64,000 nucleotides of DNA from Luteimonas rhizosphaericola (GTDB taxonomy: Bacteria; Pseudomonadota; Gammaproteobacteria; Xanthomonadales; Xanthomonadaceae): NCBI RefSeq assembly GCF_029888045.1, contig NZ_JARXRN010000016.1, positions 1 to 64,000 on the forward strand. Reading direction: 5' to 3'. Below, one piece after another: positions 1 to 6,092 of this stretch. Position 1 is the stretch's first letter, and the number at the start of each line of letters is the position of its first letter. Position numbers and translations under genes: made by a program. The notes beneath the pieces were generated by a model. It had not been told where the DNA came from, did not search any database, and saw only the letters and a program-made list of their open reading frames with translations.

Positions 1-2
1 CT

Positions 3-86
3 GGTCAGATCTACGGTGCGTTCAAGATGATCCGTCTGCGGCCTAACAATTCATTCAAGCCGACGCCGCTTCGCGGCGCGGCTTAA
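3..86 (+). CDS. 3' end of an upstream cassette gene (partial)
   Basis: The window opens inside the last codons of a cassette gene. Two frames are open into the first attC. One stops at the TAA of the R'' core (44-46). The other, chosen here, reads on through the attC and ends at TAA 84-86, giving a tail containing NNSFKPTPLRG. The second frame has the more protein-like residues before the attC (GQIYGAFKMIRL), and read-through into attC is common in cassette genes. The frame choice is uncertain and no function can be named. Confidence 0.4.
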   Translation, partial: GQIYGAFKMIRLRPNNSFKPTPLRGAA

Positions 87-100
87 TTCAGGCGTCAGGG
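41..100 (+). other. attC recombination site 1
   Basis: Imperfect palindrome typical of integron attC. R'' GCCTAAC is at 41-47, followed by ATTCATTCAAGCCGA, a CGCCGCTTCGCGGCG hairpin and CGGCTTAATTCAGGC. R' is GTCAGGG at 94-100, a departure from the consensus GTTRRRY in its second T and last base. It ends the upstream cassette and starts the first complete one. Confidence 0.85.
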
Positions 101-107
101 GGCAGGA

Positions 108-542
108 ATGAGTGAGTCGCGACTTAGACGACCAAAGCGACTTTGGGTCGCAGCGGTAATGAACATCACTATCGGCCTCTTAGGTGTGTTCTTTCTTGCT
201 TTCGTCTCGTTCTCATCGCGCGTTCCTAACGAGGCAAGGATGGCGGCAGCGCCGGTGCTTATGGCGCTTGTCACAACTTCGTTCCTAGTCGTTTCCTCAG
301 TTCTCGCGCTGCTCGGCAAGCGCGGATGGGATCGCCTTATGCTAGCCGCAGCCTTGGTCCACTACGGTGGCGTATTCGCACAGAACGCATATCTACTCGT
401 TCAAGCGCAAGAGTTGATCGTTCCTACTCAGAAAATTGTTGCAAACGTTGTTCGCAGTGGTATTGAGATTGCAATCAACATGTGGGCGGTACTCAGCGCA
501 AAGACACGTGTATTCTTTCGCGGTGCCACGGCTGCCCCCTAA
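108..542 (+). CDS. Cassette-encoded small membrane protein
   Basis: A 144-residue protein with about four hydrophobic helices: roughly 12-35, 45-68, 77-97, and a weaker one near 120-132. It has a basic N-terminus and a short tail. No known family is recognised. ATG 108 lies 8 bases after the attC core, as expected for a cassette with almost no leader, and the TAA stop (540-542) is inside the R'' core of the next attC. Base composition is clearly less GC-rich than the chromosome to the right, which fits acquisition as a cassette. Inner-membrane location is inferred from hydrophobicity only. Confidence 0.75.
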   Translation: MSESRLRRPKRLWVAAVMNITIGLLGVFFLAFVSFSSRVPNEARMAAAPVLMALVTTSFLVVSSVLALLGKRGWDRLMLAAALVHYGGVFAQNAYLLVQAQELIVPTQKIVANVVRSGIEIAINMWAVLSAKTRVFFRGATAAP

Positions 543-596
543 CAATTCATTCAAGCCGAACCCGCTTCGCGGGTCGGCTTAACTCAAGCGTTAGGC
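537..596 (+). other. attC recombination site 2
   Basis: R'' CCCTAAC 537-543 and a perfect consensus R' GTTAGGC 590-596. L-boxes and the CCCGCTTCGCGGG hairpin lie between. It belongs to the cassette at 108-542. Confidence 0.92.
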
Positions 597-614
597 CCAA
601 CTGAAGGCCCCGGT

Positions 615-911
615 ATGCGAGTACTACTTACGCTTCTACTGATCCTCGTCGCTCCTGCAGCGGCTCAGGCACCGAGTGTTTCGCTGCAGGAAGCAGCGCA
701 GCACGCCGAGAGATATCTAAGGGATTCTGGCGTTGAGAATGCACACCGCTACCTCCAAAGCGCCATATGGCACTTCAACCATGAGTCGCCCGCCAAGAGT
801 TGCTGGTCTGTGATCTGGGACGTAGCCGCTTCGCCTCCAATCACCGACGCCCATCTGCTTGTCTATGTTTGCGCGGACGGCACAATCAGGCATCACGACG
901 ATTGGGCCTAA
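615..911 (+). CDS. Cassette-encoded exported small protein
   Basis: A 98-residue protein with a clear signal peptide: hydrophobic MRVLLTLLLILVAP, then AAAQA with cleavage likely after residue 18. The mature part is about 80 residues with two cysteines (SCWSV and VYVCAD) that could form a disulfide. No family is recognised. The TAA stop (909-911) lies inside the R'' core of attC 3. Location is likely periplasmic or secreted; function unknown. Confidence 0.75.
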   Translation: MRVLLTLLLILVAPAAAQAPSVSLQEAAQHAERYLRDSGVENAHRYLQSAIWHFNHESPAKSCWSVIWDVAASPPITDAHLLVYVCADGTIRHHDDWA

Positions 912-965
912 CAATTCATTCAAGCCGAACCCGCTTCGCGGGTCGGCTTAATTCAGGCGTTAGGC
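906..965 (+). other. attC recombination site 3
   Basis: R'' GCCTAAC 906-912 and R' GTTAGGC 959-965 are exact complements of each other. The central hairpin is CCCGCTTCGCGGG. This is the most canonical site in the array together with site 2. Confidence 0.95.
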
Positions 966-985
966 CGCACAGGACACATTCACGC

Positions 986-1600
986 ATGCCCGACCAAGAG
1001 ACCACACTGCGGCAACGGGCCAAGGCGGTTAAGCCATATCGCTGCAAGAATCTCATTGCCGTTATCGAGAACCCGATGGATGCGAAGAACATTGGAACCA
1101 TTCTTCGCAACGTCAATGCGCTTGGCATCGACAAGACATACATCGTTGACGCTAAGAGATCTTTGCCCGATGACTGGCAGGAGCTCCGAGAGAGACGGTC
1201 AGTAGCCAAGAGCTCCGTTTCTGCCAGCAAGTGGAGCTTCGTCAAGCGTTTCGACAGCACTGAAGACTGCCTCAGCCACCTAGAGAAGAACCGCTACGTT
1301 TCCATCGTTACTTCCCCTCACATCAAAGGGAAGGACAACTACATTCTTCATGAGGCGGACTACACCCATCCTCGACTTGCCGTGTGGTTCGGCAATGAGT
1401 CGCGAGGTATCAGTAATCTGGCTGTCGAGCGTAGCGAGTTCTGTGTTTCAATCCCCATGTTCGGCATAGTCGAGAGCCTGAACCTCGGGACTACCACGGG
1501 CATTGTTCTGTACGAGATCACCAAGCAGCGCCGGGCCTACCAAGAGAAGTACAAGCGCGCCATTCGGAATCCAGGAACCGCAACGCAAGGTGCGGCCTAA
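986..1600 (+). CDS. Cassette-encoded TrmH/SpoU-type RNA methyltransferase
   Basis: A 204-residue SPOUT-class RNA 2'-O-methyltransferase, predicted to methylate a ribose in tRNA or rRNA using S-adenosylmethionine. The three family motifs are visible: motif 1 with NPMDAKNIGTILRN (29-42), motif 2 FGNESRG (135-141) and motif 3 IPMFGIVESLN (156-166), which together form the trefoil knot. Start ATG 986 was chosen because it lies 20 bases after the attC core. The longer open frame would run back through attC 3. The TAA stop lies in the next attC. The target RNA cannot be told from sequence; the N-terminal extension is short, so the substrate-recognition domain of classical TrmB/RlmB proteins is absent. 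Confidence 0.88.
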   Translation: MPDQETTLRQRAKAVKPYRCKNLIAVIENPMDAKNIGTILRNVNALGIDKTYIVDAKRSLPDDWQELRERRSVAKSSVSASKWSFVKRFDSTEDCLSHLEKNRYVSIVTSPHIKGKDNYILHEADYTHPRLAVWFGNESRGISNLAVERSEFCVSIPMFGIVESLNLGTTTGIVLYEITKQRRAYQEKYKRAIRNPGTATQGAA

Positions 1601-1706
1601 CAATGCGTTCAAGCCGAACCCGCTTCGTTACCCGGCCCAGGCGGCAGGTAAAGCCTGCCACCTGGTCCACTCCACTACGCGGGTCGGCTTAACTTAGGCG
1701 TTAAGC
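1595..1706 (+). other. attC recombination site 4, extended
   Basis: R'' GCCTAAC 1595-1601 and R' GTTAAGC 1700-1706. At 112 bases it is about twice the length of its neighbours. The extra bases form a strong internal hairpin: GGCAGG 1643-1648 pairs with CCTGCC 1654-1659, extended by CCAGG/CCTGG outside. This enlarges the variable terminal structure. Confidence 0.88.
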
Positions 1707-1710
1707 GCTC

Positions 1711-2238
1711 ATGAAGCATCGACTCGCGCTAATCACGATCCTGCTATGGCTTACCGCATCTGGGCCCGCTGATGCTTGCATGGAGCCTGAGGTACCAACC
1801 TTCAGACAGAGCCTCGACTCTGCGACAGTCGTCTTTGTGGCGCGGCTGAACTCTGTCGGCCTTGTCAATAAGTCTCAGGCATCAAGGGACATCGCCGGAC
1901 AGCTTGAGATCATTAGAACGCTCAAAGGTAACCCCAGCTTCCACTATCTACGCCACGAGGCTATATGGTGCGGCGGCCTACGCCTGCTGGTTGGACATTA
2001 CTACCTGTTCGCTACTGACCAGAGCGGTTCCGTCTTGCGTCTGGTGCGTGGCGATCGATCTATTGTGGACGTATCGGAAGACTACAGCATGCAGTACCCG
2101 CCTAAGAAACCTGAGCAACTTTGGCAAACGAAGATCAACGACTATCTCAACGGCAGGCCGCTTCCCAAGAACTTCCAGATTTGGAACATCTCGCATCCGG
2201 TTCAAGCGTTTCCACCTCAGCCCGGCGAGGAATGGTAG
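1711..2238 (+). CDS. Cassette-encoded exported protein
   Basis: A 175-residue protein with a signal peptide (KHRLALITILLWLTASGPADA, cleavage near residue 22) and a cysteine (C23) directly after it. It has a further cysteine around residue 91 (WCGG). A stretch reading SATVVFVARLNSV followed by an EIIRTLKG strand loosely resembles bacterial netrin/TIMP-like OB folds, but this is only a resemblance. It is probably periplasmic or secreted. ATG 1711 is four bases past the attC core, and the TAG stop precedes the next attC by 13 bases. No function is assigned. Confidence 0.7.
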   Translation: MKHRLALITILLWLTASGPADACMEPEVPTFRQSLDSATVVFVARLNSVGLVNKSQASRDIAGQLEIIRTLKGNPSFHYLRHEAIWCGGLRLLVGHYYLFATDQSGSVLRLVRGDRSIVDVSEDYSMQYPPKKPEQLWQTKINDYLNGRPLPKNFQIWNISHPVQAFPPQPGEEW

Positions 2239-2251
2239 TAATGGGTTACGC

Positions 2252-2311
2252 GCGTAACAGTTCATTCAAGCCGATGCTGCTCCGCGGCACGGCTTAACTC
2301 AGGCGTTGGGC
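2252..2311 (+). other. attC recombination site 5
   Basis: R'' GCGTAAC 2252-2258 and R' GTTGGGC 2305-2311. L-boxes CAAGCCGA/CGGCTTAA are intact and the central hairpin is GCTGCTCCGCGGC. Both cores are slightly off the commonest sequence, but the cleaved GTT is retained. Confidence 0.88.
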
Positions 2312-2317
2312 GTTACG

Positions 2318-2701
2318 ATGGAAGTATTGTTTCGATTACTTGGCGCATTACATCTGATCTACGGTTGGCTCCTCTTCGGCGCTGTAGCAAATGCGCTGAA
2401 GGAAGATTCTAGCATTGAGCTATCTCGGGCGCAGTGGGGAATCAAAACCCTACTGCTACTGGCAGAGATTGTGTTGTTGACCATTTGCGGCCTCGCAGCT
2501 CTACTGCTTGAGCCAAGTGCTTACATCTATGCATTTCTTTCCATTGTCATCCTCTTCTTGGTCGTGTTCTCTGACACGGTTGCGCTTCGCGGCCTATCTG
2601 CGCTTGCAGGCATTTCGACGCCGTTCTATCTTCATGCGCTTATCAGGGGCGTCGCTGCGGTTACTCTGCTTGCTACTGGACGCTACGTCAGTGGCGCCTG
2701 A
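2318..2701 (+). CDS. Cassette-encoded membrane protein
   Basis: A 127-residue, strongly hydrophobic protein with four predicted membrane helices (about 8-27, 44-66, 70-92 and 98-122) and short loops. ATG 2318 is preferred over the in-frame TTG at 2306, which lies inside the attC core. It has no recognised domain. It resembles the cassette protein at 108-542 only in general layout. The TGA stop (2699-2701) falls within the R'' core of the disrupted attC 6. Confidence 0.7.
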   Translation: MEVLFRLLGALHLIYGWLLFGAVANALKEDSSIELSRAQWGIKTLLLLAEIVLLTICGLAALLLEPSAYIYAFLSIVILFLVVFSDTVALRGLSALAGISTPFYLHALIRGVAAVTLLATGRYVSGA

Positions 2702-2738
2702 CAATTTTTTCAAGCGGATGCGGTAGTTCCTACGCTTC

Positions 2739-3037
2739 AGTGGACACCCTGACCTGATACTCAGGAGTGTCGCAATGCCCAAGCCTGGCCCCCGAACCAT
2801 CTCCCGCTACAGCGAGGTCAAGGCCGCCGCCGTACACCTGAGCCTACAGCTGGGCGTGCATGTCAACGACGTTGCCGAGTCGCTTTACATCCCGGGCGTG
2901 CCCCGGCGCGCCGTGACGGCGGCTCTGCGGACACGCGCGCCGACGTGCGATACGCTCTTCCACAGGCATCGGGGGTCGGGTTCCTGGCAGGCGGCTTCCG
3001 GCGCCGATGGACCGAAGCCGGGCAGCCGGTGTCCACT
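2739..3037 (+). mobile_element. IS3-family insertion sequence remnant
   Basis: Terminal inverted repeats AGTGGACACC (2739-2748) and GGTGTCCACT (3028-3037) are exact reverse complements. They bound a 299-base fragment that begins with the start of a transposase OrfA gene. An intact IS3-family element is about 1.2-1.5 kb with orfA and orfB, so most of the interior is deleted. No target duplication is evident. It sits inside an attC. Confidence 0.75.
2775..2960 (+). pseudogene. Truncated IS3-family transposase OrfA
   Basis: The first 39 codons (2775-2891) read like the helix-turn-helix start of IS3-family OrfA: KPGPRTISRYS, VKAAAVHLS, then GVHVNDVAESLYI. Homology stops abruptly at 2891. The expected HPFMLSRWRKE continuation is replaced by unrelated sequence. 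It cannot make a functional transposase. Confidence 0.7.
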
Positions 3038-3096
3038 TTTTCGCAGGAACCGCCTCCCGCTTCGCGGGTCCGATTAACTCAGGTGCTAGGCCGCTC

Positions 3097-3465
3097 GTGG
3101 CAAATCCATCGCAACTCAAAGAGATTGCCCAAGAGCTCCGGCGACTGCAGCAATCTTCTCCGGTTTCCCGCGGCGACGTAGATAGTTGGTCTGCGGCTGC
3201 CCGACGATTCACTGACTGGCAGCGCTCAACATTCCCGGATGTGCAGCTGCCTTCGCACGTCATGTTCTACCTGCACGACGCGGACATTCGGGTCAGAGAT
3301 CCCGAACATCGGACTGAGCAAGACAAGGTTCTGGGTGAGATTATTGTCAGCCTGGAGCGAGGGATCGTCCCCGACTCACCGATGAGGACAATTGCCTTTT
3401 ATCCACGATGGCTCGGTGCCATAGCTTTGGTGATACTTGTCGTAATCGGTTGGGTCGCGCGGTGA
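3097..3465 (+). CDS. Cassette-encoded protein with a C-terminal membrane anchor
   Basis: A 122-residue protein. GTG 3097 was chosen because it lies just after the R' core of attC 6 (3085-3091). The open frame extends upstream through the attC and into the IS remnant, which cannot be native. Residues 1-95 are soluble and rich in charged residues. Residues about 100-120 form a single hydrophobic helix (WLGAIALVILVVIGWVA), suggesting a tail-anchored topology with the bulk in the cytoplasm. No family is recognised. The stop at 3463-3465 lies 7 bases before the R'' core of attC 7. Confidence 0.65.
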   Translation: MANPSQLKEIAQELRRLQQSSPVSRGDVDSWSAAARRFTDWQRSTFPDVQLPSHVMFYLHDADIRVRDPEHRTEQDKVLGEIIVSLERGIVPDSPMRTIAFYPRWLGAIALVILVVIGWVAR

Positions 3466-3472
3466 CACGGCC

Positions 3473-3529
3473 TGCCAACTCATTCAAACAGAACCCGCTT
3501 CGCGGGTCGGTTTAACTCAGGCGTTAGGC
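3473..3529 (+). other. attC recombination site 7
   Basis: R'' TGCCAAC 3473-3479 and consensus R' GTTAGGC 3523-3529. The interior has AAACAGAA opposite TCGGTTTAA and the CCCGCTTCGCGGG hairpin. Confidence 0.88.
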
Positions 3530-3541
3530 CTCTCATAGCAC

Positions 3542-3901
3542 ATGGCTACGTACCATTTGGAATACGAGCTAGTCGCTGCCCTAGATCACCATGATGACTT
3601 GGTGGCGCAGTGCGCTGCCGGACGCCTGTCCTTCTGGGACTTCTGCGCGACCTACGACAACTTCTATTGGGCGTACGCCTTGGACGGCCATGAGTCTGAC
3701 CCGACTGGTCAAGCGGTTCTGCACAAGCTGGCAGCGCGCATCGCTCCACACAAGGAACTGGCCGAGTCCGTCTTGGCGCATGTCTGCTCAGATACCGACG
3801 CCGCAAAGGGTAGCTACGGGAAGGCCGGTCGTTTCGGCCCAGAGGACGCTATGGTTCGACTCAAGCTTGTCGCCGCTGGCCTTTCGCGTGGAGAGGTCTA
3901 A
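3542..3901 (+). CDS. Cassette-encoded hypothetical protein
   Basis: A 119-residue soluble, mainly helical protein with no signal peptide or membrane segment. Aromatic residues cluster at about 31-47 (FWDF, YDNFYWAYA). It is not recognised. ATG 3542 is 12 bases after the attC core, and the TAA stop (3899-3901) is part of the R'' core of attC 8. Length and layout fit the small cytoplasmic proteins common in integron cassettes. Confidence 0.7.
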   Translation: MATYHLEYELVAALDHHDDLVAQCAAGRLSFWDFCATYDNFYWAYALDGHESDPTGQAVLHKLAARIAPHKELAESVLAHVCSDTDAAKGSYGKAGRFGPEDAMVRLKLVAAGLSRGEV

Positions 3902-3954
3902 CAATTCATTCAAGACGACCCCGCTCGCGTGTCGGCTCAACTCTGGCCCTAGGC
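3896..3954 (+). other. attC recombination site 8, degenerate
   Basis: R'' GTCTAAC 3896-3902 is fair, but the R' position reads CCTAGGC (3948-3954), losing the cleaved GTT. The central hairpin is also eroded (CCCGCTCGCGTG). Recombination activity is probably lost. Confidence 0.7.
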
Positions 3955-3991
3955 CGCAGCACCATGCCCGTCGTCAACCGGGAGCCGACCT

Positions 3992-4336
3992 ATGCAGATC
4001 CAGTACCTCGAGATAGTGACCAATGACGTAGACGCAGTGTGTGCCGCGTACGCCGCCGCGAGCGGCGTGGAGTTTGGCGGTCCTGACGCCGGTCTCGGCA
4101 ACGCACGTACCGCCGCGTTGGCGGGCGGCGGGCGTGTGGGTGTACGCGCGCCATTGCGTGAGACAGAGGAGCCGGTAGTCCGGCCATATTGGCTAGTAGA
4201 AGACCTTGAAGCAGCCGTTGCCGCTGTAGTCGAGGCCGGTGGACAGATTGCCGTTCCGCCCACGGAGATCCCCGGCCACGGGAGCTTCGCCATCTACCTC
4301 AGAGGGGGCAATGATCATGGGCTATGGCAGCTGTAG
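3992..4336 (+). CDS. VOC (glyoxalase/bleomycin-resistance) family protein
   Basis: A 114-residue protein with one vicinal-oxygen-chelate module. The start MQIQYLEIVTNDVDAVCAAYAAASGVEF is the usual beta-alpha entry, VRPYWLVEDLEAAVAAVVEAGG the second repeat, and PGHGSFAIYLRGGNDHGLW the closing strand pair. VOC proteins are metal-dependent enzymes or binding proteins; the substrate cannot be told here. The closing Glu typical of glyoxalase I metal sites is not obvious, so a binding or resistance role is possible. It lies between attC 8 and attC 9, so it is a cassette gene. Confidence 0.82.
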   Translation: MQIQYLEIVTNDVDAVCAAYAAASGVEFGGPDAGLGNARTAALAGGGRVGVRAPLRETEEPVVRPYWLVEDLEAAVAAVVEAGGQIAVPPTEIPGHGSFAIYLRGGNDHGLWQL

Positions 4337-4361
4337 TCCCACATAGGTCAGGGCAGCGACG

Positions 4362-4422
4362 GTCCAACAGTTCCAATCAAGCGAAACCCGCTTCGCGGGT
4401 CGATTTGATCCAAGGGTTATGC
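4362..4422 (+). other. attC recombination site 9, last in the array
   Basis: R'' GTCCAAC 4362-4368 and R' GTTATGC 4416-4422, with the CCCGCTTCGCGGG hairpin retained. L-boxes are weaker (AAGCGAAA opposite TCGATTTGA). No further attC is seen to the right, so this marks the distal end of the array. Confidence 0.8.
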
Positions 4423-4435
4423 CACAGGTGACGCT

Positions 4436-4780
4436 TTGACCCACAACGTTCTCTTCGTCTGCGGCAAGAACCGCTTGCGCAGCCCGACCGCGGAGCAGGT
4501 GTTCGCGGACTGGCCGGGCATCGAGACGGCATCCGCCGGAACCGGCCACGACGCGGACTGTCCGGTGTCGGCCGAGCTCATCGCCTGGGCGGATACGATC
4601 CTGGTGATGGAGGCGTCGCACCGGTCCAGGATCGCGGCCAGGTTCCGGCCCCAGCTGCGCGACAAGCGCCTGGCCGTACTCGGCATCCCGGACGAGTTCG
4701 AGTACATGGCGCCGGAGCTCATCCGGCTCCTGCAGCAGAAGGTGCGGCCGTACTTGCCGTCCAGCTCGGGTGCGCCCTAG
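4436..4780 (+). CDS. Low-molecular-weight protein tyrosine phosphatase-like protein
   Basis: A 114-residue protein of the short LMW-PTP family. The phosphate-binding loop is visible near the N-terminus: Cys9, GKNRL, Arg15-Ser16, matching C-x5-R-S, followed by PTAEQVF. ILVMEASHRSRIAARF and the acidic GIPDEFEYM segment are also typical. It likely hydrolyses phosphotyrosine or small phosphoesters. The start is TTG 4436, just after attC 9; no better start exists. It lies beyond the last recognisable attC, so it is either the first resident gene or a cassette that lost its attC. Confidence 0.82.
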   Translation: MTHNVLFVCGKNRLRSPTAEQVFADWPGIETASAGTGHDADCPVSAELIAWADTILVMEASHRSRIAARFRPQLRDKRLAVLGIPDEFEYMAPELIRLLQQKVRPYLPSSSGAP

Positions 4781-4825
4781 CCTGCGACTCCAGAGTCCGT
4801 TTAGGCCGACACCTATAGCGCCAGG

Positions 4826-5173
4826 TTGCGATCAATGGGGCGGAGAGAATTCCACCTGGATGGTTCCCTCCGCTTCTCCCGCGTCTGGCGCTTGCCAGCG
4901 GGTCCCATCGCCGCTACAAGGCGGCTGGACCTGGAGACCGGGGCGCGCGACGGATACGCCACGGCCCTCATGGACGCCGTGTTCGCACACCCGAAGCTGC
5001 AGGGCCTGCGTCGCTTCACGTTGGCGACCGGAGACGCGCACGGCCTGTACGCCAGGTACGGGTTCACAACCCCGGAATTTCCGGCCACGTTGATGGAGCG
5101 GTACGTTCCGGACCTCTATTCGAAGGATCGCGTCGAGGTGGTACCGTCGAACGCGAAAGAGGAGAGACCATGA
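4826..5173 (+). pseudogene. 5'-truncated GNAT-family acetyltransferase
   Basis: Residues from about 35 on match the C-terminal half of GNAT N-acetyltransferases: a DGYATALMDAVF acetyl-CoA loop/helix, LRRFTLATGDAHGLYARYGF, then FPATLMERYVPDLY. The N-terminal half with the substrate-binding strands is missing; what precedes is short and unlike the family. It is therefore probably a remnant, although the remaining frame is intact. Its TGA overlaps the next gene's ATG (5170-5173). Confidence 0.6.
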
Positions 5174-5571
5174 CCAAGGACCTGCCATCGGCGGACGAGT
5201 ACGCAGCCGAAACCGCCCGCTTCTCCCCGCTGGCCGTCGTGGACCTGCAGGCGCTCCAGCGCGAGGTCGCCGGCGGCTACCGCAACCAGGTGGTGCTGGA
5301 CGTCAATGGCGAGTGCATGAGGCAGTCGGTGTTCGAGGGCGAGTACCGCTGGCACCGCCATCCCGGCACGGACGAGCTGTTCCTCGTGGTCTCGGGCGAA
5401 TTGCATATCGAATTCGAGTCGGCGCCCGAGGTGGTGCTGCGGGAATGGCAGTGCCTGGTGGTGCCGGCGGGCACGGTGCACCGCACGCGCGCCGTGGGCC
5501 GCACCGTCAACGTCACGTTCGAGCGGCAGGGCGCCGAGACGGAGTTCGTGGATCCCCCGCCCGGTCGGTGA
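5170..5571 (+). CDS. Cupin-domain protein
   Basis: A 133-residue single-domain cupin. The metal-binding motif 1 is visible as YRWHRHPGTDELFLVVSGEL (about 59-78: two His, a Glu), and motif 2 as CLVVPAGTVHRTRA (about 98-111), giving a typical His-His-Glu-His metal site. This family is often annotated as DUF-type cupins with dioxygenase or isomerase folds; the substrate is unknown. It is translationally coupled to the truncated GNAT gene by an ATGA overlap and preceded by GAGGAGAG. Confidence 0.85.
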   Translation: MTKDLPSADEYAAETARFSPLAVVDLQALQREVAGGYRNQVVLDVNGECMRQSVFEGEYRWHRHPGTDELFLVVSGELHIEFESAPEVVLREWQCLVVPAGTVHRTRAVGRTVNVTFERQGAETEFVDPPPGR

Positions 5572-5633
5572 TTCCGGAAAGCGGCTGCTGACCGACCACC
5601 GCAACTGGCGACCACCGATGAGGCCTACGACCA

Positions 5634-6017
5634 ATGCGTGATGAACAACCCGCGCCATCGCTCCACGGCTCCTGTCATTGCGGGGCCGTGCGTCTCACGC
5701 TCCCGTCTGCGCCTCCGGAGGCCACGAGCTGCAACTGCTCGCTCTGTCGCCGGTCGGGCATCATCTGTGCGTATTACCCGTTGGGCTCGGTGTCGATCGA
5801 AGGGCATCCGGAGCACACGGACAGCTATGTCTGGGGCGACCGGACGCTCAGAAACGTGCGCTGCAGGCACTGCGGCATCGTGACGCACTGGGAACCGCTG
5901 GATCCGGTGCCGGGCGCGCGACACGGGGTGAACCTGCGGAACTTCGATCCCGGGCTGCTGGCGTCCGTGTCCGTGAGGCGCTTCGACGGGGCGGACACCT
6001 GGACGTTCCTCGACTGA
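5634..6017 (+). CDS. GFA-family (CENP-V type) zinc protein
   Basis: A 127-residue protein. The zinc-binding cysteines of the GFA/Mss4-like fold are present: SCHCGAV (13-19), CNCSLCRRSG (33-42) and CRHCG (about 77-81). Family members were named after glutathione-dependent formaldehyde activation, but most have no proven activity. Start ATG 5634. The opposite strand has a long open frame over this gene that has no protein-like features and is treated as a shadow. Confidence 0.85.
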   Translation: MRDEQPAPSLHGSCHCGAVRLTLPSAPPEATSCNCSLCRRSGIICAYYPLGSVSIEGHPEHTDSYVWGDRTLRNVRCRHCGIVTHWEPLDPVPGARHGVNLRNFDPGLLASVSVRRFDGADTWTFLD

Positions 6018-6092
6018 GGCTGTTCGCGAGCGGTTCGTTCCGGATCGGTGCGACGGCCACATCTTCGTGCGGCTGACCGCCCTGCCCGGCCC

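Larger units (their letters stand above)
2696..3091 (+). other. attC recombination site 6, disrupted by an IS remnant
   Basis: The left part (2696-2738) starts with R'' GCCTGAC and holds CAAGCGGA plus a GTAG-TTC-CTAC mini-hairpin. The right part (3038-3091) holds CCCGCTTCGCGGG, TCCGATTAACTCAGG and R' GCTAGGC. In between lies an IS3-family remnant. The R' core has GCT instead of GTT, and the two halves pair poorly, so the site is probably inactive. The right half has its own full central hairpin, so fusion of two different attC sites is an alternative. Confidence 0.7.

Noticed and set aside
4781..4825. A tenth attC after the phosphatase-like gene
   Set aside because: A GTTTAGGCC string is present, but no matching R'' core or L-boxes can be found.
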